From contig NC_005125.1 in assembly GCF_000011385.1 (NCBI RefSeq), forward strand, positions 3,100,001 to 3,164,000: a stretch of 64,000 bases of DNA, in the 5' to 3' direction. Positions 28,724-38,800 of this stretch are shown piece by piece; the stretch's first letter is position 1, and each line of letters begins with the position of its first letter. A program made the position numbers and the translations under genes. This DNA comes from Gloeobacter violaceus PCC 7421 (GTDB lineage Bacteria; Cyanobacteriota; Cyanobacteriia; Gloeobacterales; Gloeobacteraceae). The notes beneath the pieces were generated by a model. The model saw only the letters and a list, made by a program, of their open reading frames with translations, was not told the DNA's origin and made no database searches.

Positions 28724-29920
28724 ATGCGGGCGAAGAAAGTCGTACTGGCCTACTCGGGCGGCGTGGACACCAGCGTGTGCATTCCTTATCTAAAGCACGA
28801 ATGGGGTGTGGAGCAGGTGGTGGCCCTGGCGGCCGATCTGGGCCAGGGTGAAGATCTCGAAGCCGTCCGCCAGAAGGCCCTCGCCTCCGGCGCCGACCAG
28901 GCAATCGTCCAGGATGCCCGCGAAGATTTTGTCTACGACTACGCCTTTGCGGCCCTGCAGGCCAACGCCCTCTACGAGGGGCGCTACCCGCTCGCCACCG
29001 CCCTCGCCCGGCCACTCATCGCCCGGATCCTCGTCAAGTGCGCCCAGGCGGTAGGGGCCGACGCCGTCGCCCACGGCTGCACGGGCAAGGGCAACGACCA
29101 GGTGCGCTTCGACGTGTCTATCGGCGCGCTCGACCCGAAACTGAAAGTGCTCGCCCCCGCCCGCGAGTGGGGCATGTCCCGCGAGGAGACGATCGCCTAT
29201 GGCGAGCGCTACGGCATCCCCGCCCCGGTCAAGAAAAAATCGCCCTACTCGATCGACTTCAACCTGCTGGGCCGCTCCGTCGAGTGCGGCGTCCTCGAAG
29301 ATCCCTGGGCGGAACCGCCCGAGGAGGTCTACGCGATGACCAAATGCGTGGCGGACACCCCCGACCAGCCCACCTACATCGAACTGGAGTTCGAGCGCGG
29401 CGTGCCGGTGGCTTTGAATGGAGCGTCCTTGGGCGGGGTGAAGCTGGTGGGCGAACTCAACCGCCTGGCCGGGGAGAACGGCGTCGGGCGCATCGACATG
29501 GTCGAAAATCGCCTGGTCGGGATTAAATCGCGCGAAATTTACGAATGCCCGGCCGGGGTGGTGCTGGTCCTGGCGCACCAGGCCCTCGAAGCGCTCACCC
29601 TGCCCCGGGAGGTGACCGCCTACAAGCGCGGTGTCGAGGACACCTACGCCCAACTGGTCTACAACGGTCTGTGGTACAGTCCGCTGCGCGGCGCCCTCGA
29701 CGGGTTCATCGACTTCACCCAGCAACGGGCGAGCGGTGTGGTGCGCGTGCGCCTGCACAAAGGAACCGCCACCGTCGTGGGCCGCAAAAGTCCCTATTCG
29801 CTCTACGACGTGGAGCTGGCCACCTACTCCGAAGGGGACAGCTTCGATCACAAAGCCGCCGAGGGCTTTATTTATGTCTGGGGCCTGCCCACGCGCATTT
29901 ATGCGCAGGTGCGCAAATAA
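28724..29920 (+). CDS. argG: Argininosuccinate synthase
   Basis: This 398-residue enzyme joins citrulline and aspartate with ATP, the next-to-last step of arginine synthesis. The N-type ATP pyrophosphatase loop [14 protein letters not shown] is at residues 10-23; [13 protein letters not shown] and [17 protein letters not shown] follow. Length is standard for the bacterial short form. It is monocistronic and ends 5 bases before the convergent flavoprotein gene. Confidence 0.98.
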   Translation: MRAKKVVLAYSGGVDTSVCIPYLKHEWGVEQVVALAADLGQGEDLEAVRQKALASGADQAIVQDAREDFVYDYAFAALQANALYEGRYPLATALARPLIARILVKCAQAVGADAVAHGCTGKGNDQVRFDVSIGALDPKLKVLAPAREWGMSREETIAYGERYGIPAPVKKKSPYSIDFNLLGRSVECGVLEDPWAEPPEEVYAMTKCVADTPDQPTYIELEFERGVPVALNGASLGGVKLVGELNRLAGENGVGRIDMVENRLVGIKSREIYECPAGVVLVLAHQALEALTLPREVTAYKRGVEDTYAQLVYNGLWYSPLRGALDGFIDFTQQRASGVVRVRLHKGTATVVGRKSPYSLYDVELATYSEGDSFDHKAAEGFIYVWGLPTRIYAQVRK

Positions 29921-29925
29921 GTTCC

Positions 29926-30972
29926 CTAACCTCCCCGCGGCGCTCCAAGGCTAATTTCTGGGCGAGCTGACTCCTCCGCTCGGGCAGCCGCTTCCTGTAG
30001 CGGAGCTGTCCACTTGCGCGGGGCACTGGCGCGGCGGATCTCCTTCCAGATGGCGGTGGCGGCGAGGGTGCCGTCGGCCACGGCGATCGACACCTGGTTG
30101 AGACCCTTTTTAAGATCGCCCAGTGCGAAGACGCGCGGGTGGGAAGTGCGGCAGTCGTACTCGGTGACGATGTCGCCGCCGTCGGTGAGCAAATCGAGAT
30201 TTTTGAGATAGCCGTCGTGGCGGATCGAACCCATCGAAATGAGGCCAGTATCCACTTTGATCGATGTGCCGTCGGCAAACTCGATGCCGTCCATGACGTG
30301 GTCTTTGCCCAAAAAGCGGGCGATCGGCTTTTCGATGAGCGGATAGCCGTGGTCGGCGAGCTTGGCGCGCATTTCGTCCCCCACCGGATAGGCGCCCAGG
30401 GTGAGCACGGTGATGTAGGGCGTGAACCAGTTGAGCACGAAGGCGGTGTTGATCGCCTTTTCGCTGCCCGCGATCAGGGCCGCGCGCCGGTTGGTCATCT
30501 CGTAGCCGTCGCAGATCAAGCAGACGTGCAGGTTGTACCCGGCGTACTCATAGACGTTCTGCATGTTCTCCAGCTGCGGCAGCACATCCATCAGACCGGT
30601 GGCGGCGATCAGGTATTTGGCGCGGAAGACCGGGTAGTCGCTGTTTTTGAAGCGGTACTTGACGCGCACCTGGAATTCTTCGCCGGTGTCGGTGACTGCT
30701 TCGACAAAGCCGTTGAGCCAGTCGGCCCCGTAGTGCAGGGCCATCTCCTTGCCGCCTTCGATGAGTTCTTTGCCGCTAACCACCCGGGGAACATAGTTCC
30801 AGAGATCCTGCATCCAGAACGATCGGCCGCGTCCTTTTTCGATCACCAGGACTTTGAGGTTGTAGCGGGCCAGGTACACCGCCGCCGACAGACCACCGGC
30901 GCCGCCGCCGGCGATGATCACATCATAGAGCTGGGCTTGCTTTTCATCGAAGTGTTCGCGCTTGAGGATCAT
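29926..30972 (-). CDS. Thioredoxin-reductase-like flavoprotein with CxxC
   Basis: This 348-residue FAD protein has an N-terminal FAD-binding GGGAGGLSAA (about residues 20-31) and EKGRGRSF. The disulfide motif CLIC (Cys151, Cys154) is followed by DGYE, the same layout as CATCDG in thioredoxin reductase. The second nucleotide-binding region reads ALIAGSEKAINTA and lacks the GxGxxA and Arg pattern needed for NADPH, so another donor, such as ferredoxin or a second flavin, is likely. Gloeobacter is known for unusual members of this family (ferredoxin-linked and diflavin disulfide oxidoreductases); which one this is cannot be told. Near the end LGDLKKGLNQVSIAVADG binds FAD. Confidence 0.85.
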   Translation of the reverse strand: MILKREHFDEKQAQLYDVIIAGGGAGGLSAAVYLARYNLKVLVIEKGRGRSFWMQDLWNYVPRVVSGKELIEGGKEMALHYGADWLNGFVEAVTDTGEEFQVRVKYRFKNSDYPVFRAKYLIAATGLMDVLPQLENMQNVYEYAGYNLHVCLICDGYEMTNRRAALIAGSEKAINTAFVLNWFTPYITVLTLGAYPVGDEMRAKLADHGYPLIEKPIARFLGKDHVMDGIEFADGTSIKVDTGLISMGSIRHDGYLKNLDLLTDGGDIVTEYDCRTSHPRVFALGDLKKGLNQVSIAVADGTLAATAIWKEIRRASAPRKWTAPLQEAAARAEESARPEISLGAPRGG

Positions 30973-31083
30973 GACAACGATTCTTGCCCCTCGCTACACT
31001 TTCATTGTGACCGATACCAGGCTCTGCCCCCTGACCCGTTGGGCCAATCGAGGAACCCTTTGCCCCCGCAGGCTGTCGCCAAG

Positions 31084-31992
31084 ATGATGACTATGTACCG
31101 CCCGTCGATCCAAAGCGTCTGGCTTGCCGCTGGGCTGCTGATGTTGTCCGTCGGGCCGCTCGCAGCCCAGCAGGCGGGCGATATCGACGGCAACGGCAAA
31201 ACCGAGGGAGCGGATCTCACCTTGCTGGAGCAATACCTGGACGGCTCGGGATTGCTCGTCGAAGAGCAGAGCCGCCGCGCCGACATCACCGGCGACGGGC
31301 AGGTGGACGGCAAGGACGCCAACGCCCTCAGGCGGCAGTTGGGGGTGGCCGCGGTCGAAGAACCGTCCCTGAGCGGCCGGGCGAGCACCGAGCGCGCCGA
31401 AGGCGAACGGCGCCGCACCCCTTACCGCGCCAGTGCGAGCGGTTCGGCGTTTTCGCTGGGACTTGAGGAAGTGGTGCCCGAGTGGGTGCGCGGCAGTTGG
31501 CGGTTCGTCTCGCAGATTTACGAAGCGCGCGGCGGCTTCAGCAGCGGCAGCGGCAACGCCCAAAGCGAACAAATCAGCCTCCCGGGCGACTTGTCCAATC
31601 TCTACAGCACCTACAAAGTCGCCACCGGCGAGCGCCTCGACCGGCTGTGCTGGCAGGTCAACGATTATTCCGACGTGCGCTTCAGCTTTACTGAGCAACT
31701 GCGCGACCAGCAGGGGGCGGTCTTCGCCTCCACCGCCAACATCACCAACCGCGGCCCTGGTCGCGCCGATATCAATATCCGCGTCGAGGTGCTCGACGCC
31801 GGCAACAGCCCCGCCGGGGGCGGCGGCATGCTGGGGGGTCTATTCGGAATGCTCTTTGGCGGCGGCAGGCCCATCGGCGGCGGGGTGCGCACGGGCGATT
31901 ACTACGTGCGCGGCGGCCCGATGGACCGGCTGGGCGGCTCCGAGCGCACCCGTCTACCCCAGGTCGACCTCGAAGCGCTGCGCTGCCGCTAG
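31084..31992 (+). CDS. Exported dockerin-like protein
   Basis: This 302-residue protein has a signal peptide (hydrophobic stretch about residues 11-26, cleavage near LAAQQA). It is followed directly by a type I dockerin-like pair of EF-hand loops, DIDGNGKTEGADL and DITGDGQVDGKDA. The rest is of unknown fold with a Gly-rich patch near residue 240. Such loops bind calcium and in other bacteria dock to cohesins; stand-alone dockerins in cyanobacteria have no known partner. Starts at 31087 and 31093 are also possible. Confidence 0.75.
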   Translation: MMTMYRPSIQSVWLAAGLLMLSVGPLAAQQAGDIDGNGKTEGADLTLLEQYLDGSGLLVEEQSRRADITGDGQVDGKDANALRRQLGVAAVEEPSLSGRASTERAEGERRRTPYRASASGSAFSLGLEEVVPEWVRGSWRFVSQIYEARGGFSSGSGNAQSEQISLPGDLSNLYSTYKVATGERLDRLCWQVNDYSDVRFSFTEQLRDQQGAVFASTANITNRGPGRADINIRVEVLDAGNSPAGGGGMLGGLFGMLFGGGRPIGGGVRTGDYYVRGGPMDRLGGSERTRLPQVDLEALRCR

Positions 31993-32048
31993 ACCCATGT
32001 CCACCAGCCCAGAATGCATCTGCAACCCCGAGCGACGAGCAGACACCG

Positions 32049-32438
32049 ATGAGCACTCAGATCACCATTAGCCTCCCCGATGAGATGTACCAACGCGCCG
32101 AATCCCTGGCTAAGTTGGTCAGTCGTGAAGTCGCCGATATTCTAGTCGATGCCATCGCCCTATCTTTGCTGCCCGTGGTTTCTAGATCCCAAAATTTCCA
32201 AAAAATCGCTGAAATGTCCGATGAAGAAGTCCTCGCGTTGACTGCACTGCAAATGTCTCCCAAGCAAGATGAGCAATTGAGTGCATTGCTTGACAGGCAG
32301 CAGGCAGGGGAACTGGCCGAGGGGGAGCGCTTCCAGTTGATAGTCTTGATGCAGATTTATCAAGAAGGGTTGCTTAGAAAAGCCCAGGCTTTACACGTAG
32401 CAGTCAGCAGAGGTTTGCGAGAACCGCTCAGCCCGTGA
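32049..32438 (+). CDS. Small regulator-like protein, possible antitoxin family
   Basis: This 129-residue protein begins TQITISLPDEMYQRAESLA, the pattern of ribbon-helix-helix proteins, and continues with a helical region (SDEEVLALTALQMSPKQDEQ). Similar cyanobacterial proteins often stand next to an HNH nuclease or another small gene; here no partner follows. It has lower GC than its surroundings. The function is not known. Confidence 0.6.
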   Translation: MSTQITISLPDEMYQRAESLAKLVSREVADILVDAIALSLLPVVSRSQNFQKIAEMSDEEVLALTALQMSPKQDEQLSALLDRQQAGELAEGERFQLIVLMQIYQEGLLRKAQALHVAVSRGLREPLSP

Positions 32439-32540
32439 GTTCCAGCCGGATTCCAGAGCATGTCCGCTCCCGCAGGTACTTGCCGGTGATCAGTGTGCCA
32501 AACTTGCCTTGACGATGGGCCGCTGAATAGGCCGCAACGG

Positions 32541-33295
32541 ATGTACTCAAGAGTGGCTGAAACTCGACCCGCTCTCCAACATCTCGAACAAGCACGGGTT
32601 ATTCTCCTGGATATGAACGGGACGTTCATGTTCGGCGAGGACCGATTCGGCCCGGAGGAGAACTTTGCCTTCACCTACGCAGGCTTGGGCGGCTGTCTTG
32701 ATTCCAAGCAAGTGGAGGAGATTATCCGGCTCTGTTACAACTCCATGGCCCTCGATTACGAAAACCCACTCAAGTACGACGACTTTCCGCAAGTCCGAGA
32801 GGTTCTCGAGCGCGTCACACCCAACCTCAGTGCAAAACACCTGCAAGAGATTGAACTTGTGGTGGCGCTTCACGAACTCGGCACAGTTCCGCCACCATTT
32901 GCCGATGCGTTGAAACGGCTTTCCCATCGCCGCCGACTTGGATTGGTGTCGAATCTCTGGTCCCGTAAGGAGCTATGGTTGCAAGAACTCGATCGAGCAG
33001 GGCTTCTTGACATATTCGAGGGGTTGTATTTTCTTCTGACATCAGGAGCATCAAGCCCTCGCCTGCGCTGTTTGAGATGGCTGTGGAGGCGCTTGAGATT
33101 GATAGTGTTCAGCGTTCGCAAGTATTGTTTGTAGGTGACAGTTTGCGCTGCGACATTTTGGGAGCAAAAGCGGCGGGCCTGTCCACTGCATGGATCAATC
33201 CTTCCGGGACTGCTCATCCGGCTGCAGATATTGTTGTGCCGGGACTCATCGAACTGGAGCAACTACTCATATCGAATCCGCGTAGATCGACATGA
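32541..33295 (+). pseudogene. HAD-family hydrolase, frameshifted
   Basis: The first frame carries HAD motif I as VILLDMNGTFMFGED (Asp nucleophile) and continues to GLLDIFEG, with motif II at LVSNLWS. At about 33027 the family sequence moves to another frame (VFSSDIRSIKPSPALFEMA), which carries the motif III/IV region QVLFVGDSLRCDILGAKAAG and ends at 33295. A single missing base near GGGTTGTATT explains the break. Either the gene is inactive or the sequence has an error. Nearby accessory genes and lower GC suggest transfer. Confidence 0.75.
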
Positions 33296-33596
33296 AATAG
33301 CCCGGCGACATTGCCTGCCAGCTATCTCGGCGCAGTCGCCACGCAAAGCGTGCACGCACAAGAAAAATGAGCCAAGCCCACGCACCGAGTCTCCCGCCTA
33401 CCGCGCCAATAGGTCCGGGGGGTGTCGGGGGGTGGCACCCCCTCGACGCGGGGAGGGGGAGAGCGCGAGAGGGGAACCCGAAGGAGGTTCCGCCTCTCGC
33501 TCCACAGATTGTCGTGCCAAGCCAGGTGTCAGGATACCAACCGTTGCATCGAGCTTTCCAGACGGCCTGCCGTTGTCTGGGCAACTGAAAACCGCT
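33296..33596. other. Non-coding GC-rich palindromic stretch
   Basis: No gene was recognised. The region holds runs of G and an imperfect hairpin at 33461-33510 in which GCGAGAGG and GGAACC pair with GGTTCC and CCTCTCGC. No T-run follows, so it is not a simple terminator. It could be a chromosomal repeat element; a genome-wide search would tell. Confidence 0.45.
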
Positions 33597-34541
33597 CTAA
33601 GCCATCTCCAGTTCGCCTACCACTTCGAGACGCTGGTGTTCGCCCAGTACGGCGAAGCGGTCGCCCAGAGCGTCGGCCACCGACGGATCGATCCAGCCCA
33701 ACTGGCGCAACAGATGAATGACCACCGGGTACTTGGCGCGGTCGGAACCGTCGTAGACCTTGATGGCAAGTCCCATGCCCTGACCCGTGCGACCGATGCA
33801 CTGCACCCCTTCAGCACCGGCCTTGCTCACCAGGTCGCCGCCGCTCATCTGCATCAGGACTGTGTCGAAGCGGCCTTCGCCTGCCACCATCTCCGGTTCG
33901 CGGATCATCGCGCGTGCGAGGCATTCGAGTTCGGCCGATTCGCCTGAAGAGAGTTGGGCGTACAGCCAGGCCATCTGCGCCAGCGCCAACTGGTAGGTGG
34001 GTACACCGCAGTCGTCGCGCGCCTGGACCAGTTCGTCGAACGGAAGCGCGAGCAATTCACATAGGGTCTTGGCGACCAATAGTTGCACCGGGTGGCGCCG
34101 GTCGGCGTAGCGCTCGGTGGTCCAGGAGCGTTGCCGGCAGACAGCCAGCATGCCGGCGTGCTTGCCCGAGCAGTTGTACTCGAGCGGGCTGGTGCGGCCT
34201 GGGGGTACCGGGCAGACGAGTATCGCAGGGTCGAGCCCCATGCGCCAGAGCAAATTGAAGGCACGCCGGGCATGCACCAGTTCGCCGCTGTGGGAGGAGC
34301 ACAGCAAGGCCAGATCCGCGTCGTCCATGGCGTAGGCCTGGTGGGCGCCACTGCGCAGGACGGGCAGCGCCTGAAAGGGTTTGAGGGCCGAGCGGATGAA
34401 GGTGGTGGGCAATTGCTTGTTGCCGCCGTGGGCCAGGGTGCGACCGCGGTGATCGACGACGACCGCCTCGCAGTAGTGGACGGATTCGACGAGGCCTTCG
34501 CGCAGCAGGCGCACCTCGATGCTCGGAATGTACAAGTTCAA
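33597..34541 (-). CDS. Asparaginase II family protein
   Basis: This roughly 314-residue protein matches the L-asparaginase II family, a group distinct from the classical bacterial asparaginases. Characteristic stretches are GGNKQLPTTFIRSALKPFQALP, LALLCSSHSGE, YNCSGKHAGMLAVCR, and DDCGVPTYQLAL. Neither ATG nor GTG lies at the N-terminus; TTG at 34541 or 34535 is the likely start. An open frame continues far upstream without similarity. It is divergent from the LpxB-related gene. Confidence 0.82.
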   Translation of the reverse strand: MNLYIPSIEVRLLREGLVESVHYCEAVVVDHRGRTLAHGGNKQLPTTFIRSALKPFQALPVLRSGAHQAYAMDDADLALLCSSHSGELVHARRAFNLLWRMGLDPAILVCPVPPGRTSPLEYNCSGKHAGMLAVCRQRSWTTERYADRRHPVQLLVAKTLCELLALPFDELVQARDDCGVPTYQLALAQMAWLYAQLSSGESAELECLARAMIREPEMVAGEGRFDTVLMQMSGGDLVSKAGAEGVQCIGRTGQGMGLAIKVYDGSDRAKYPVVIHLLRQLGWIDPSVADALGDRFAVLGEHQRLEVVGELEMA

Positions 34542-34649
34542 CGTTCTCGCTCGGCTTATCCAGTTTAGCGCGGCGCCAGCGGCGACTGGCAGGCGGCTAC
34601 AATATGCACCAGTAGCGGCGTCGGGCCAGCCGAGGCATCGGGAATACAC

Positions 34650-35801
34650 GTGTCGAAGAAGCGGTTGTTGTGCTTGAGCAACGGTCACGGTGAGGATCTG
34701 ATCGCCACCCGAATTGCCGAGGCCTTGCTCGCCTACGACATCGAGGTGCTCGCCCTGCCAATTGTCGGTGAGGGGCAGGCCTACCGCGCCCTGGGCATGG
34801 AGATCGTCGGCCCGACGCGCACGATGCCCTCGGGGGGCTTCATCTATATGGATGTGCGCGAGCTCTGGAAGGACGTGCGCGGCGGCCTCGGCAAGCTCAC
34901 CCTCGAACAGTGGCGGACGTTGCGCAGGCTGGCCCCCGGCTGCGATCTGGTCCTGGCGGTGGGCGATGTCGTCGTCCTCACCCTGGCTTACCTGACGGGA
35001 GCGCCCTACGCCTTCGTGGGCACCGCCAAGTCCGACTATTACCAGCTGGGGCGGCCCAGCGACTACACGCCGCTGGAGCGCTGGCTGATGACCCGGCCGG
35101 CCTGTCTGGCCTCCTACGTGCGCGACCGGCTCACCGCCGAGAACCTCGGCCGCTGGGTGCCGCGGGCGACCTATCTGGGCAACCCGATGATGGACCGGCT
35201 GGAGCCGACCACCACCCTGGCGATACCCGAGGGAGCGCTTGTGGTGCTGTTGTTGCCGGGATCGCGCCCGCCGGAGGCCTATCGCAACCTGGCGCGCATG
35301 CTCGAAGTGGTCGAACGGCTGGGGGAGGTGCCGGATAGACCCGTGCATGTGCTGTGCGCCCGGGCGGGCAGCCTGGAGGATGCGGGTATCGGTGCCCACC
35401 TGCCTGCCGGCTGGCGCCTCGAAGGAGCGTTGCTGCGCCGGGCGGATCTGGCGGTGCACCTGGAGCGGGGGCGCTTCGCCGAATGCCTGCACCGCGCCCA
35501 ACTGGCCATCGCCATGGCCGGGACCGCTACCGAGCAGTGCGTGGGACTCGGCAAACCCGTCTTCACGATGCCCGGCGAGGGGCCGCAGTTTACCTATCGC
35601 TTTGCCGAGGCGCAAACGCGGCTATTGGGCGAATCGGTGCAACTGGTGAGCGGCGGTCCCGAGACGCTCGCCCGGCGCATCCAACAGGTGATCGGCGACG
35701 CGGAGCTATGCGAGCGCATCCGCCGCAACGGCATCGAACGCATGGGCAGTCCCGGGGCGGCGGACCGCATTGCCGAGCATTTGATTAAGCACATCGGCTA
35801 A
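34650..35801 (+). CDS. Lipid-A-disaccharide-synthase-related protein
   Basis: This 383-residue protein belongs to the cyanobacterial family related to LpxB. It has CLSNGHGEDLIA at the N-terminus (LpxB has a similar GE motif), a GT-B-like two-domain layout, LLLPGSRPPEAYRNL near residue 200, and AIAMAGTATEQCVGLGKPVF near 288, the sugar-nucleotide side of the fold. Its reaction is not established, and it is likely a glycosyltransferase in envelope synthesis. The next gene encodes a TamB-like outer-membrane assembly protein, which suits an envelope role. Confidence 0.85.
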   Translation: MSKKRLLCLSNGHGEDLIATRIAEALLAYDIEVLALPIVGEGQAYRALGMEIVGPTRTMPSGGFIYMDVRELWKDVRGGLGKLTLEQWRTLRRLAPGCDLVLAVGDVVVLTLAYLTGAPYAFVGTAKSDYYQLGRPSDYTPLERWLMTRPACLASYVRDRLTAENLGRWVPRATYLGNPMMDRLEPTTTLAIPEGALVVLLLPGSRPPEAYRNLARMLEVVERLGEVPDRPVHVLCARAGSLEDAGIGAHLPAGWRLEGALLRRADLAVHLERGRFAECLHRAQLAIAMAGTATEQCVGLGKPVFTMPGEGPQFTYRFAEAQTRLLGESVQLVSGGPETLARRIQQVIGDAELCERIRRNGIERMGSPGAADRIAEHLIKHIG

Positions 35802-35884
35802 GGCTGCGGTTCCCTCGCAATGGAGGTGAACAATTTTGGCGCTTTCCCTTAGACTGAAGCTTAACTTTTCTTTGGGTTGAGCTG

Positions 35885-38800
35885 GTGAAATTCCGGCGGC
35901 TGTTGTTCCTGGGTGGCGCTCTGGTGCTGCTTGTGGTTGTTCTGGGTTGGTTGGGGACCGTCTGGCTGGGGCCTGCCGCCCTCGCCCAGGCGGAAGTACA
36001 GCTCAGCCGCACCCTGAAGACGCCGGTGCGCCTGGGTCGATTGCAGGCGCTTTTGCCCTGGCGGATCGCCGTGGGTCCGGTGAGTGTCGCTTCGCCCAAG
36101 AAGCCGGACTTGCTCGAAGCGCCGAGCGCCAGCGTCGGGTTCAATCTGCTGCGCTTTGCCTTCGGCCAGGGTCTCGATGCGCGCATCCGCGTCGAGAAGC
36201 CGGTGCTGCGGCTCAGGCGCGACGCGCAGGGCCGCTTTAACCTGCCCTCCTTTGCCGCGGGCGAGACCCGGAGCGGCGGCACCATCGATAAGCTTTTAAG
36301 CCGGGTGGAAATCGACGATGCGACCTTCGTCTACGACGATCGGGTGCTGGGGGGCAAGAGCCTTACACTCACAGGCATCGACGTGCTGGCCGACATTGGC
36401 CCAACAGGAGCCGCCTACACGCTCAATGCACCCTTTGGGCGCGGCGAGGTGCAAGCCGAGGGCAATAGCGACCTCGACGACTTCGATACCACGATCGACG
36501 CCCGGTTGCGCAATATCCCGGTGGCGACGGCGGCGGTGCTGCTCAACCTGGGCGATCTGTCGGTGCGCGGGGGAACCGCCGAAGGGGCGGTGCAACTGCG
36601 GCTCAAAAACGGTGTCTTCGCGGCGAGCGGGCCACTCAGGCTCACCGGGGGCGAACTGCTGTTGAGACCCTATCGCGCACCCCTAACCAACCTCGATGTC
36701 GCAGCAAAGCTCGCCTGGCCGAAGCTCAACCTGGAGCGCATCGAGGGGCGGCTCGCCGGATCGCGCGTGAGCGGCACCGGGGCGTTCAACCTCCCCGAAG
36801 ATCTGGGCCTCGATCTCATCGTCGCGGGTCCCCTGGAGCAACTGGTGCCGGCCTTTACCTCACCGCCGGTGCCAGTGCGCGGAGTGACGCGCACCGCGCT
36901 GCAGGCGCGCATTCCGCTGGCAAGACCCGACAGGCTCACAGCCACCGCCCGGGTGCGCGCCCAGACCCCTGTGCAGGTCGACCGGCTGGTGGTCAATAAC
37001 TTTCAGGCCGAGCAGCAGCTTACCAATTTGCGTCTCAGCGGCCCTTTTCGCTTCGAGATCGCCCGCGGCCAGGTGGCGGGCCGCACGGATCTGAACTTTG
37101 CCCCCGGGGCGCAGGCGCAGGTCGACATTGTGGCCACCGGCCGGGACGTGGTGCCGGAGGAGATTCTGGCGCGCTACGACGCCCGGCTGCCGGTGGAGCG
37201 GGTAGGCCGCCTCGCTTTTCAGGCGCGCATCGCCGGGCCTGCCAACCGGCTGCTGGCGCGGGCCGACTTTAACCAGCGCGACGGCCGGTTGCAGGGAAAA
37301 GCCTTTTCGAGCACCGGCACCGTCGTGCTCGCAGGCAGCGAACTGTTTGTCGAGAATACCCGCGTGCAACTGGACGGCACCGCGGCGCAGCTGCTGGCAA
37401 ACGGCCAGGCGAACCTGGTCGGCCGCCGCCTGTTCGGCGCGCAGCTGACCGTCGCCGCGGTGCCGCTGTCGCTGGCGAGCCCAGCTCTAGGCGGTACGGC
37501 CGAGGGCCAAGTTGAAGTGAGCGGCAGCTTGCAGTCGCTCGCTTCGCTGCAGGGATCCGGTACCTTCACCGTCCCCCGGCCGTTCGTCAACAACCGGCTG
37601 CTGCCGCCCGTCGCAACTGCCTTTCGCCTGCGCGATCAAGTCGTGCAGCTCGACCGTTTCACCTTCAACGGCCTGACGGCCGACGGCGAGTTGCGGCCCA
37701 ACCTGAGCGGCGCTCCCGGTCCGCTCCTGCGCTCAGCCGACTTGCGCATTGCCCTCGACGGGTTTGACTTGACAGCCCTGCCGCTGCCGGTGCGCGTCGA
37801 CGGGCAGCTCGATGGGAACGGCACCTTTAGGGGCAATCTGGAGCAGCCGGACCTGGCCCTCGACTTGCGGGTGCGCGGCGCCGGGGTGGGCCGCTACCGC
37901 GCCCCGGTGCTGAGCGGCCCGGTGCGCTGGCGGGGCGATACCCTGTCTGCGCGCCTGACGGGCGACAACCAGCGCGCCTTCGCCGAGGCGCGGTTGGAGC
38001 CGCGGGGGGTGCGCCTGATCACTTTCGACGTGCTGAGCGACCGCACGCGCATCGCCGCAAGCCGCGGCTACTTCGACTTCGAGCAGGGGCTGATCACACT
38101 GGCCGCCCAAGTCAAAAACTTTGATCTAGAAAGGTTGCAGCTCGACCCGGTAGGACCGCTGCGCACCATCGAAGGCAGCCTCGACGCCGAGGTTAACCTC
38201 GCGCGCACCGCCCGCGGCTACGAAGGCCGCGTCGATGCCACCCTCAGCGGGGGCCGCCTCAACGCATTTACCCTCGGTCCCACCCGACTGCGGGCGAGCC
38301 TGGCCAATAACCGCCTCACAGTCGAGCCGACGCTCATCACCCTCGGCAACAGCCGCTACACCCTGGGCGGCCAGGCGGGTCTGGGTGCGGACGACCCGAT
38401 TGCCTTCGAGCTGCGCGTCGAGCGGGGCCGCCTGGAGCAGGCAGTGCAGCTTCTGGGACTTTATTCGCTCACCACCCTGTTTTCCGACCAGAGCGGCCCT
38501 GTCTGCTGTGCGATGGATTTGGGCCCCCTTGCCCTCGGGGGAACGGCCCTGCCGCTGCAGCAGTTGCTTGCCGTTTACCAGCGCGCTTCGGAGGTGACCC
38601 TGGCGCGCATCGATACCACCGCCCGTGCCTTTATCCCCGACGATCTGCGGCGGCTGCGCGGGCGCTACGACCTGAGCGCCCGGTTGGGCGGCAGCCGCAA
38701 CGCCCCGGTGGTGGGCTTTGTGCTGGCTGGGCGCAACTGGCAGTGGGATCAGTACCGTCTCGACACGGTCGAGGCTGCGGGCGATTACCGCGACGGCAAC

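Noticed and set aside
34542-35615. N-terminal extension of the asparaginase frame across the LpxB-related gene
   Set aside because: The extension has no similarity and is antisense to a well-supported gene; the family start lies at about 34541.
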